Translations under genes and position numbers: made by a program
The notes under the pieces: generated by a model
Told to the model about the DNA's origin: nothing
Databases searched by the model: none
Seen by the model: the letters and a program-made list of their open reading frames with translations, nothing else
Source of the DNA: a virus
Length of the DNA: 33,755 nucleotides
Virus record (IMG/VR): IMGVR_UViG_3300036770_001242
Location: 1-33,755 of that record
Strand: one strand, 5' to 3'
Shown here: positions 14,431 to 19,460 of the stretch, piece by piece
Numbering within the stretch: the stretch's first letter is position 1
Layout of the letters: each line of letters starts with the position of its first letter

Positions 14431-14846
14431 CAGTAGTAGTTATGCCTTAAGTGGAAGTTCATTGCTTTGCAGGGCGTTTCGTATCTGTGCTTGATGTATT
14501 TGTAGGTGTGGAGTATTTGGGTAAGCGGGTCTGTGCTAGTTTCCTTAAGACGCTGACCAATCCCAAACGCTGATGAACCTTGCCTGTTCTTCGCCAGGTG
14601 GTCATACCTGCTCTCCTTCATAATGATGTAGTCTATACATCTCCACTCCATCTTACGCCATCCATAACCTGCCCAGGCTACACGTTTAGCGAGGGCTTTG
14701 TTTGCTTTCTTCTCTTCCCACGTTGCGTGTCTTGATTCTATTGCTGGCTTTTCTTTCGGTCTTAAGACTGGGGAAAGGGTGTGTGGCATTGACACCAGGA
14801 GAAGAGCACCAACCCCCACACCCACAATCGTCTTTCGTTTCATCAT
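14430..14846 (-). CDS. Exported lytic transglycosylase-like protein
   Basis: 138 residues. A basic N-terminus and hydrophobic stretch (MMKRKTIVGVGVGALLLVS) form a signal peptide or anchor. A charged linker follows, then EWRCIDYIIMKESRYDHLAKN with catalytic Glu78 and QGSSAFGIGQ, the lysozyme-like core seen in actinobacterial aggregation-promoting factors and SLT proteins. The end YKYIKHRYETPCKAMNF is the usual last helix. It would cut glycan strands, complementing the M15 endolysin, and because it is exported early it might remodel the wall or help exclude other phages. Its start overlaps the WhiB stop as ATGA. Confidence 0.75.
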   Translation of the reverse strand: MMKRKTIVGVGVGALLLVSMPHTLSPVLRPKEKPAIESRHATWEEKKANKALAKRVAWAGYGWRKMEWRCIDYIIMKESRYDHLAKNRQGSSAFGIGQRLKETSTDPLTQILHTYKYIKHRYETPCKAMNFHLRHNYY

Positions 14847-15190
14847 CTAACACCTTTGTTCAGTATCTTTCTGACGCTCCGAATTAGAATCCATTCGTTC
14901 CTATACGAGTGAAGTTTCTTTACGCCTGTTAGTTTGATTCTCTCTAGGGTAAATAGCCCACCCCAAATTATACCAGGCACCAGATTCTCCCGCTCCATTC
15001 CTTGCTCTAAGCATTGAGCCCTAACGGGGCAATCGTTGCAATACTCCAGCGCTTCTACTAGTCTTAAGACTTGAAGACGTCGCTCATCGGGGTCGTGATA
15101 ACCTTTGTAAGACCAGAGGTCAGGGTCAGGGTGCGCTTGGCATAGTGCTTGCTCGTGCCAATCAGGCACTTTTTTAACTCCCTGTATCAC
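14843..15190 (-). CDS. whiB: WhiB-like iron-sulfur transcription regulator
   Basis: 115 residues. Cys17, Cys51, Cys54 and Cys60 (LCQAHPDPDLW; YCNDCPVRAQC) form the four-Cys iron-sulfur site, and GIIWGG at 73-78 is the family's G(V/I)WGG turn before the basic C-terminal tail. WhiB proteins are almost confined to Actinobacteria and their phages, so this gene is the best host marker here. Family members bind the housekeeping sigma factor and change promoter choice; phage copies can shift host transcription. GTG start overlaps the previous stop as GTGA. The perfect palindrome GTCTTAAGAC at 15061-15070 is inside. Confidence 0.9.
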   Translation of the reverse strand: MIQGVKKVPDWHEQALCQAHPDPDLWSYKGYHDPDERRLQVLRLVEALEYCNDCPVRAQCLEQGMERENLVPGIIWGGLFTLERIKLTGVKKLHSYRNEWILIRSVRKILNKGVR

Positions 15191-15408
15191 GGCACCACCC
15201 TTAGGTTGCTCCGTAATTCAATGACCGACACGGCTTTGCCGTAGTCAATGTCCTCTGCGTGAAGGACGGAATACTCTTGGTTTTCATAGAGCCACTCGTC
15301 CTGTTCTTCTGTCTTAAGACTATTCCAATTCTCAGGAAGTTCGCCCTTTGTTGTGACATCTATAATGCGAACTCCCTTTAATTCGTAAGTGACTCTATGA
15401 GTTGTCAC
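15187..15408 (-). CDS. Hypothetical early protein (73 aa)
   Basis: 73 residues starting at GTG, overlapping the preceding gene by 14 bases and the WhiB start by 4. It reads as a small alpha/beta protein (RVTYELKGVRIIDVTTKGELPE, WLYENQEYSVLHAEDIDYGKAVSVIEL). No family recognised. A fully palindromic GTCTTAAGAC occurs inside (15311-15320). Confidence 0.6.
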   Translation of the reverse strand: MTTHRVTYELKGVRIIDVTTKGELPENWNSLKTEEQDEWLYENQEYSVLHAEDIDYGKAVSVIELRSNLRVVP

Positions 15409-15685
15409 TCTCTAACTCCTTTTCTGCTAGGTCGTGAAGGTAGGAATCAACTGCTAACTCTGCCTTTTCTTCTTGCTTCTCGAAATAAATCTCTGCATCA
15501 GTTATGCAATCTGTGATGTAGTCCTCCATTTGGTAGCGGTTATTCTCGCTGTCGTAGATTTCTACTGCCTTTTCCCATACCTCATACGAGGTCTCTTTGA
15601 AGTTTGCGTCCCACCACGCCACCATAATTTCATCATAAGGCGAGTAGTTCTCTGTGAGTTTCTTGATTACATCAATGACTTTCAT
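15395..15685 (-). CDS. Hypothetical acidic early protein (96 aa)
   Basis: 96 residues, acidic and aromatic: MKVIDVIKKLTENYSPYDEIMVAWWD near the start, then long acidic helices. The opening (DVIKKL...YDEIMVAWW) resembles small phage proteins of unknown role. GACAGGAG lies eight bases upstream of its ATG, within the end of the preceding 54-residue gene, with which it overlaps as ATGA. Confidence 0.65.
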   Translation of the reverse strand: MKVIDVIKKLTENYSPYDEIMVAWWDANFKETSYEVWEKAVEIYDSENNRYQMEDYITDCITDAEIYFEKQEEKAELAVDSYLHDLAEKELESDNS

Positions 15686-15846
15686 TGTTGTGCTCCTGTC
15701 TGTAGTTGTTGGATTTGTTCTGCTTTTTCTAGCATTAAGTTATGATACCTGTCGAAGTCTTCATTAGTCAAGGAATCATTACGCAATTCTCTTGCGTTCT
15801 TGTATTCTTTCTGAAGTTCTTTTAATCTCTGCCCCCGATTTATCAT
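15682..15846 (-). CDS. Hypothetical helical miniprotein (54 aa)
   Basis: 54 residues, almost fully helical and rich in Gln, Glu and Lys (MINRGQRLKELQKEYKNARE... DFDRYHNLMLEKAEQIQQLQ), consistent with a short coiled coil. The start follows GACAGGAAAAGG, a variant of the shared early ribosome site, and shares one base with the previous stop (TAATG). Its last codons include the GACAGGAG that serves the next gene. Function unknown. Confidence 0.65.
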   Translation of the reverse strand: MINRGQRLKELQKEYKNARELRNDSLTNEDFDRYHNLMLEKAEQIQQLQTGAQQ

Positions 15847-16001
15847 TATCCTTTTCCTGTCTTAAGACGTTTGATTAAATCGTTGATAACTATTGAGCCC
15901 CACCAGAAGAGCACGGCGGTAGCGAATAAGATGAAGACATACGCGATTAGTTGTAGCAAGGCAGGGAGCCAAGCCAGTTGTATCTCAGTTAAAAAGTCCA
16001 T
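15846..16001 (-). CDS. Small membrane protein (51 aa)
   Basis: 51 residues with a long hydrophobic stretch (LPALLQLIAYVFILFATAVLF, about 12-32) ending at WW and a basic tail (INDLIKRLKTGKG). One inner-membrane span with positive residues on the cytoplasmic side is expected. The tail LKTGKG is encoded by a GTCTTAAGACAGGA element, so the repeated motif is accommodated within the protein. AAAGGAGAAATCAA precedes the ATG. Possible roles are host membrane modulation or superinfection exclusion; nothing specific is visible. Confidence 0.65.
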   Translation of the reverse strand: MDFLTEIQLAWLPALLQLIAYVFILFATAVLFWWGSIVINDLIKRLKTGKG

Positions 16002-16092
16002 TTGATTTCTCCTTTATCTCTATCTGTCCGTGTTCTATAATTTCAATTAGTAGTTCAGTTATGCGGGTAAGTTGCCTTATGTGTTCGAACAT
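15985..16092 (-). CDS. Hypothetical miniprotein (35 aa)
   Basis: A 35-residue frame (MFEHIRQLTRITELLIEIIE...) whose ATG shares one base with the upstream stop (TAATG) and whose end overlaps the membrane protein gene by 17 bases. It forms a short amphipathic helix. The tight junctions match its neighbours, which is the main support; at this length it could be fortuitous. Confidence 0.45.
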   Translation of the reverse strand: MFEHIRQLTRITELLIEIIEHGQIEIKEKSNGLFN

Positions 16093-16388
16093 TAGTCGTC
16101 CTCTCTAATCTCGCCCGCTAGTTTCATAATACTTTCAAGATGCTCGAGCGCTTGCGTTTTTCTTTTGTAGTTTGTACCGAGTAATTGGTTCGCAACTTTT
16201 AAGGTGTTTACATTTCTTGAGATTTTCGCTTTTGTCTTAAGTTCTAATTTCATAGATGAGTGTAAGTAGTGAAGGCGTAGAAGGTCGATAGATTTCTCGC
16301 CTCCGCAACCCGTAAAGTTGCCCTCTGTGTCGTACCTAAATCCCTCGCGTCCTTCTGTTAGTGCGTCGAGTGTCTTGCTTGGTATCAT
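16092..16388 (-). CDS. Hypothetical early protein (98 aa)
   Basis: 98 residues. N-terminal part MIPSKTLDALTEGREGFRYDTEGNFTGCGG, then basic helices (MKLELKTKAKISRNVNTLKVANQLLGTNYKRK) that could contact nucleic acid or a partner, and an acidic end. GACAGGAG ends seven bases before the ATG. CTTAAGACA (16236) lies inside. No family recognised. Confidence 0.65.
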   Translation of the reverse strand: MIPSKTLDALTEGREGFRYDTEGNFTGCGGEKSIDLLRLHYLHSSMKLELKTKAKISRNVNTLKVANQLLGTNYKRKTQALEHLESIMKLAGEIREDD

Positions 16389-16420
16389 TTCCGTTCTCCT
16401 GTCTGTTGGTTGGTCTTGCT

Positions 16421-16630
16421 TTAGTTGTAAACTACTCTTGACTTGCTACGTTGTCCAGGCTTTCGCCTGTGATGTCTGACACTTTCTTTGTGATGACATT
16501 CATTGAGCGGAACTAAACAATCTCCGCACATTGGGTTATGTCTTAAGGCTTGGGAATCATCCTCGCATTGGTAGGCGTGTTTAATTATGAGGTCACCGTA
16601 GCGTTGCCCACATACTCCACATTTAGGCAT
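16421..16630 (-). CDS. Cys/His-rich zinc-binding protein (69 aa)
   Basis: 69 residues with three Cys groups: KCGVCGQRYG (Cys4, Cys7), HNPMCGDC (Cys35, Cys38) and NECHHK, ending in a basic tail HHRRKPGQRSKSR. Two zinc knuckles with a basic tail suggest a DNA- or RNA-binding miniprotein. It overlaps the end of the gene before it by eight bases (ATGCCTAA). CTTAAGACA at 16542 is inside. Confidence 0.7.
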   Translation of the reverse strand: MPKCGVCGQRYGDLIIKHAYQCEDDSQALRHNPMCGDCLVPLNECHHKESVRHHRRKPGQRSKSRVVYN

Positions 16631-16781
16631 TGACTCGTTCTCCTTTCTTAATTTCTTTTAGTATCCAGGTAAGAGAATCTTCCCACCCTCTAAGGAATGC
16701 TAGGTCTGAGTTGCCGTCTGCTTCTGCTCGGCTCATCTCGCCCCGCACTTTCTTTAGTTCTCTCTCTAGTTTCTCTTTCAT
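16623..16781 (-). CDS. Hypothetical helical miniprotein (52 aa)
   Basis: 52 residues from an ATG overlapping the previous stop as ATGA. A longer in-frame reading to 16808 exists but ignores this coupling. It is a charged helical hairpin: MKEKLERELKKVRGEMSRAEA, a GNSD turn, then LAFLRGWEDSLTWILKEIKKGE. It looks like a coiled-coil partner protein. Function unknown. Confidence 0.65.
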   Translation of the reverse strand: MKEKLERELKKVRGEMSRAEADGNSDLAFLRGWEDSLTWILKEIKKGERVNA

Positions 16782-16897
16782 TCCACCGCCTCGCATTCTT
16801 GCTTGCATTCATTACAAGAAAAGCGGTCTAACTCTCCAGGGTTGCTAATAAGTGTCACTTCATTATCGCAACAATCACTGCCTAATGGTCTACTCAT
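16778..16897 (-). CDS. Cys-rich miniprotein (39 aa)
   Basis: 39 residues, MSRPLGSDCCDNEVTLISN..., with Cys9-Cys10 and Cys28, Cys31 and Cys35 (FSCNECKQEC). The spaced Cys pairs fit a small zinc ribbon. Its start overlaps the 30-residue gene by eight bases and its stop overlaps the next start as ATGA. Too short for usual gene calls but locked into the operon by both junctions. Confidence 0.6.
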   Translation of the reverse strand: MSRPLGSDCCDNEVTLISNPGELDRFSCNECKQECEAVE

Positions 16898-16982
16898 TGT
16901 CTTTCCCTTTCTCGCAAGTGTGGAAAATAATCGCCTCTTTAGAGGTCAATTCTGCGCCACACTGTAGGCATTTTTTATTCAT
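16890..16982 (-). CDS. Zinc-knuckle miniprotein (30 aa)
   Basis: A 30-residue frame with Cys5-x2-Cys8 and His21-x-Cys23 (KCLQCGAELTSKEAIIFHTC), a complete single zinc knuckle in one of the smallest possible proteins. CTTAAGACAGGAG, the full composite element, lies upstream with 13 bases between GGAG and ATG. Its stop overlaps the next start by eight bases. The metal pattern supports a real gene despite its size. Confidence 0.6.
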   Translation of the reverse strand: MNKKCLQCGAELTSKEAIIFHTCEKGKDNE

Positions 16983-17017
16983 TGTCTTTCTCTTTCTCCT
17001 GTCTTAAGTCGTTAGGT

Positions 17018-17359
17018 TTATCGGGTTTCTTCGTAGGTCTTGATTGCTTCGCGGGCTATGATGTCGAAAGGTAGCGAACCCCAACCCTGCAGAAATTGCT
17101 TGATGTAAAGCGACGCGGTCTCGCTGATTTTCTCGGCTACGAGTTCGCCTACTTGCTCGGCTAGGCGTTCCCAATCTTCCCGCAATTTATCGGAAAGGCT
17201 CGCAACACTTGCGCCCTCTGCGTCCTCCATTAGTTGCCGATAGGCGTCGCTGTCGTTCATTGTGACGAGTTGCCACTCACTAGCGAACCAATCCGAGACC
17301 ACTAGGCGAGTGACCTCGGGGCTTAGTGTGTCCGCTTGAACCTGTGCCATTGTTTCCAT
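17018..17359 (-). CDS. Hypothetical early protein (113 aa)
   Basis: 113 residues, acidic and helical (SPEVTRLVVSDWFASEWQLV, MEDAEGASVASLSDKLREDWERL, GSLPFDIIAREAIKTYEETR). GACAGGAGAAAGACAAA precedes the ATG, and a 105-base structured leader precedes that. GC content and Arg/Ala use are higher than in the neighbouring rightward genes. No family recognised. Confidence 0.65.
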   Translation of the reverse strand: METMAQVQADTLSPEVTRLVVSDWFASEWQLVTMNDSDAYRQLMEDAEGASVASLSDKLREDWERLAEQVGELVAEKISETASLYIKQFLQGWGSLPFDIIAREAIKTYEETR

Positions 17360-17464
17360 TTTGTCTTTCTCCTGTCGTGCTGTGGGCGGATACTTTCCGC
17401 CTCGTGCCCCGCTATTGTCTCGAACAATGCGCCCTCTGTAAAGGGTGCGGGGCTGTGAGTTCCC
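17360..17464 (-). ncRNA. Structured intergenic RNA: three-way junction flanked by hairpins
   Basis: On the minus strand the gap folds almost completely. First, GTGAG-GGAA-CTCAC (17453-17466, including the TGA stop). Second, a three-way junction closed by GCCCCGC/GCGGGGC (17447-17453 and 17406-17412), with arms CCCT-ttacag-AGGG and ATTGT-TCGAG-ACAAT. Third, GGCGGA-AAGTA-TCCGCC (17385-17401). Then comes GACAGGAG and the next gene. The second arm can be drawn with a tRNA T-loop-like TTCGAGA. It lies at the same kind of position as the two hammerhead-like RNAs upstream, but has no hammerhead core. Class unknown. Confidence 0.55.
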
Positions 17465-17929
17465 TCACTTTTTGAGCAGTGCCTCTTCTCTCTTCTGTTG
17501 TGCTTTGAGGTATTTATCTTTGAGGTTCTCGGCTAGTGCGTCCAACTTTGCGCGGTCTACGCGGTGGATTCTTCTAGCCTTCTCGCTTTGTGCTAGGTAA
17601 TCGGGGTCATTCCATACCACCGAGTAAATCTTATCCGTCTCGGCGTTTGCTGTGGCGTGGATTTCTTTTTGCTTCTGTCTTAAGGCGTTAATCTGCTCTT
17701 CAATCTCGTCGGTTGCTTCTCTCGCCTTGTTCTGTATCTCTTCAATCTGTGGCAGTAGTTCCCTAATTTTGGCGTCTTTGATTGCTTCCGCCTTGTTGTT
17801 CTCGGCGTAGTATTCCTTCGAGAGGCTCGTGCGCTCCAGTCTGCTATAAGCCTCCCAGAATGCTCGGGCACGTGGCTTGCTTAGGTTTTCTTGAGCCCAA
17901 GCCCAGGGGTGGATTTTCTCGGTTGTCAC
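17465..17929 (-). CDS. Coiled-coil early protein (154 aa)
   Basis: 154 residues from GTG 17929, eight bases after CTTAAGACAGGAG. The central 60-110 region is a long charged coiled coil (KIRELLPQIEEIQNKAREATDEI, EEQINALRQKQKEIHATANAE). The N-terminal part reads HPWAWAQENLSKPRARAFWEAY and the C-terminus is basic. It may be a scaffold or partner-binding protein. It is preceded by one hammerhead-like RNA and followed by the unclassified structured RNA, so its mRNA has folded elements on both sides. Confidence 0.65.
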   Translation of the reverse strand: MTTEKIHPWAWAQENLSKPRARAFWEAYSRLERTSLSKEYYAENNKAEAIKDAKIRELLPQIEEIQNKAREATDEIEEQINALRQKQKEIHATANAETDKIYSVVWNDPDYLAQSEKARRIHRVDRAKLDALAENLKDKYLKAQQKREEALLKK

Positions 17930-17964
17930 TTGCTTTTCTCCTGTCTTAAGTCTGAAAAGTTCTG

Positions 17965-18028
17965 AGGCTCATCAGGCAGGGCGCTTACCCTGCGACCGTC
18001 GCCCCCTTGCGGGGGCTAGGTTTCGCCT
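17965..18028 (-). ncRNA. Hammerhead ribozyme, type II arrangement (downstream of SprT gene)
   Basis: On the minus strand, in order: AGGC (18028-18025), GAAA (18024-18021), stem III starting ACC and ending GGT with arm GCCCCC-GCAA-GGGGGC, the cleavage triplet GTC (17996-17994), stem I GCAGGG-TAAGCG-CCCTGC (17993-17976, perfect), CTGATGA (17975-17969), and GCCT (17968-17965). AGGC and GCCT form a 4-bp stem II. All conserved core bases (C3-A9, G12-A14, A15.1-U16.1, C17) are present. Predicted cut is between 17994 and 17993. It begins at the last A of the SprT stop codon TAA. Confidence 0.85.
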
Positions 18029-18648
18029 TATGCTCTGAAATACTCTCCGCAATTGTCGCACTTTGGGGCGCACTTTTCAAGCACCGTAGCCGATAGGCGG
18101 ATGACGCCACCGCACCCGCACCGCGCCGATTGCAGGTTCTTATTTCTGCCCTTTTTCTTGGCTTTCTCGTCGGCGCTAGCCGTTAGGCGTAGAGCGTTTT
18201 CGATAATGTCGTGAGCCTCTTGCCACCTTGTCACGCAAGAATCGGGCACCTTGGTGTCTGTCCATCCCTTGCCCTTCACTTGCCCGATTTCTAGCCCGAG
18301 ACTCTCGGCGGTAGCCTTAAAGTTCTTATTGTGATACCCGTCGCCCGAGGTGCCTTGGATTCCATTTTGAAGGTCTAGGGAGTGCGCTACCTCGTGGAGA
18401 AGAGTTCCGAGGGTGGCACGGGCGCCCCTTGCGAATGAGGGAGCGGATAGGAAAATCTCGTGAAAGTTCTCCTCGCCTGCCTGCCAGGGCTTATAGTTGG
18501 TGAAATGCCCGTGAACCTTGGAAGAGCGCCCGACGCTAATCGTGGCGCGAGGTGCTCCCGTCTTCTCTCGGATAATCGCGTGAGCGTCCTCGAGTGCCTT
18601 AGTAATCACCGAGAGATTCTCGGTCTTTTCGATTGTTGCGGTGTTCAT
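18028..18648 (-). CDS. SprT-like zinc metalloprotease
   Basis: 206 residues. HEVAH at residues 85-89 (LGTLLHEVAHSLDLQNG) supplies two zinc ligands and the catalytic Glu; His106 in GYHNKNF is the likely third ligand, at the spacing of SprT/Spartan-type proteases. The C-terminus (RCGCGGVIRL...KCAPKCDNCGEYF) is a zinc ribbon. SprT relatives act on DNA-bound proteins in cells (SPRTN removes DNA-protein crosslinks), so clearing host DNA-binding proteins is a possible role. GACAGGAG ends eight bases before ATG. A hammerhead-like RNA lies immediately on each side, an unusual setting. Confidence 0.8.
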   Translation of the reverse strand: MNTATIEKTENLSVITKALEDAHAIIREKTGAPRATISVGRSSKVHGHFTNYKPWQAGEENFHEIFLSAPSFARGARATLGTLLHEVAHSLDLQNGIQGTSGDGYHNKNFKATAESLGLEIGQVKGKGWTDTKVPDSCVTRWQEAHDIIENALRLTASADEKAKKKGRNKNLQSARCGCGGVIRLSATVLEKCAPKCDNCGEYFRA

Positions 18649-18672
18649 CTTTCCTTCTCCTGTCGTTAGCCT

Positions 18673-18728
18673 GTCTCATCAGAGGCGGGGGGCTAATCCC
18701 TACCTGACCCCCTCGCGGGGGTTTCGAC
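18673..18728 (-). ncRNA. Hammerhead ribozyme, type II arrangement (upstream of SprT gene)
   Basis: On the minus strand: GTC (18728-18726), GAAA (18725-18722), stem III ACCCCC-GCGA-GGGGGT (18722-18707), cleavage C at 18706, stem I (AGGT...GCCT plus GGG/CCC around a 7-base loop, 18705-18683), CTGATGA (18682-18676) and GAC (18675-18673), which pairs with the opening GTC as a 3-bp open stem II. The full core is intact. Stem I has one A-C mismatch and one G-T pair. Predicted cut is between 18706 and 18705, 42 bases before GACAGGAG of the SprT gene. It begins at the last G of the upstream TAG stop. Confidence 0.8.
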
Positions 18729-18844
18729 TATTTACTACAGCAAAAAAAATTTCCTTCTTGAAACTCTTTTATCTCTTCCGCCTTATCTGTCCTATAACCG
18801 CAAACCAAACACCCGACGATTTTAGGGGCTTTTTTCTCTGTCAT
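18728..18844 (-). CDS. Zinc ribbon miniprotein, first gene of the leftward operon (38 aa)
   Basis: 38 residues: MTEKKAPKIVGCLVCGYRTDKAEE...NFFCCSK, with Cys12-Cys15 and Cys35-Cys36 as metal ligands. The ATG is chosen because GACAGGAG lies seven bases upstream; a longer in-frame start at 18919 would read through that ribosome site and a conserved hairpin. It ends at the base where the first hammerhead begins, so its mRNA would end in the ribozyme's stem III after cleavage. Nucleic-acid or protein binding is inferred only from the Cys pattern. Confidence 0.65.
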   Translation of the reverse strand: MTEKKAPKIVGCLVCGYRTDKAEEIKEFQEGNFFCCSK

Positions 18845-18866
18845 TTTCTTTCTCCTGTCTTTCTGA

Positions 18867-18881
18867 GCGGATACCTTCCGC
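18867..18881 (-). repeat. Leader hairpin repeated at 17385-17401
   Basis: GCGGA-AGGTA-TCCGC on the minus strand, seven bases before GACAGGAG of the 38-residue gene. Nearly the same hairpin, GGCGGA-AAGTA-TCCGCC, lies eight bases before GACAGGAG of the 113-residue gene. Same stem, similar AAGTA/AGGTA loop and similar spacing at two loci suggest a functional 5'-UTR hairpin. Confidence 0.55.
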
Positions 18882-19422
18882 CACTCCCTCAGGGTCTCAT
18901 TTTCCGCCTTAAGTTTCAACTTTTAACCCCCTTAAATTTTGTTGCGTCGGTCACATTTTCCCTCGAACATCTGTTCTATAGATTCCCCCCTCATCTATTG
19001 GATTATTAGTTGAACTTTCAACCATTCCCGATTCATTCTAGATTCATAGCCCGCGCCTAGGGTGTCGGGGGAGGGAGTCACCTTCCCATAATTCCCTTAC
19101 ACTCCGAGAAATTGCTACGCATTCATTCTTAATCTGCTCAAAAGTCTATTTATTTATTTGTCGACAATTCTCTTATGCCTTAAGAAGAAAGAAGGGTCTG
19201 CCGTAGGAAGTGAGTCTGCCTAGATGGAGGAACCGCCTAAGGCGGTTTGACCCCACACTCGTTAAACTCTGACGTTTATATAATATATACTCACCCTAAA
19301 TATTTCTGTTATATCCCCCTAATATCTATACAATTCGGACATATAGGAGCCCAAAGGGCGACTTTCTAAAATATTTCTAGAAAAACCGTTCGGTTTTCCG
19401 ATTTGAACAGGTTATCTTATAT

Positions 19423-19460
19423 GTATAGATATTTATATATCTATACGGAGCGTCGCTCCG
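19423..19460. repeat. Paired palindromes in the divergent region
   Basis: GTATAGATAT-TTAT-ATATCTATAC is a perfect 10-bp inverted repeat (19423-19446). It runs directly into CGGAGC-GTC-GCTCCG (19446-19460). AT-rich dyad plus GC hairpin resembles the arrangement at 8268-8340. Possible operator or origin element. Confidence 0.55.

Larger units (their letters stand above)
8035..19184. repeat. Dispersed CTTAAG / CTTAAGACA repeat family
   Basis: 29 CTTAAG sites lie here; first bases: 8035, 8083, 8918, 9636, 9821, 10791, 10952, 12130, 12535, 12786, 13160, 13310, 13536, 13755, 13953, 14318, 14446, 14544, 14761, 15063, 15313, 15861, 16236, 16542, 17003, 17679, 17945, 18908 and 19179. Twenty-one extend to CTTAAGAC on at least one strand: 14 read with transcription, 3 against, 4 on both strands. 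Eight further sites lie outside (6191, 21211, 26472, 27312, 28695, 29598, 30268, 31920). Chance predicts about three in this stretch. Confidence 0.8.

Noticed and set aside
14424-14436. CTGATGA on the minus strand as a third hammerhead
   Set aside because: It is the stop/start junction of two coding genes, with no properly placed GAAA, stem III or GTC.
17406-17453. tRNA gene suggested by a 7-bp stem and T-loop-like TTCGAGA
   Set aside because: At 48 bases it lacks D and anticodon arms, the T stem is only 4 bp, and no CCA-type end is present. Kept as an unclassified structured RNA.
18728-18919. 63-residue version of the first leftward gene
   Set aside because: The extra N-terminus reads through GACAGGAG and a leader hairpin; the internal ATG fits all sibling genes.
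18641-19009. Plus-strand frame across the leftward leader
   Set aside because: It crosses the hammerhead, a miniprotein gene and control sequence on the other strand, and shows no protein-like composition or family motif.
19247-19284. Plus-strand promoter TTGACC...TATAAT
   Set aside because: The boxes are about 28 bases apart, too far for a sigma70 promoter.
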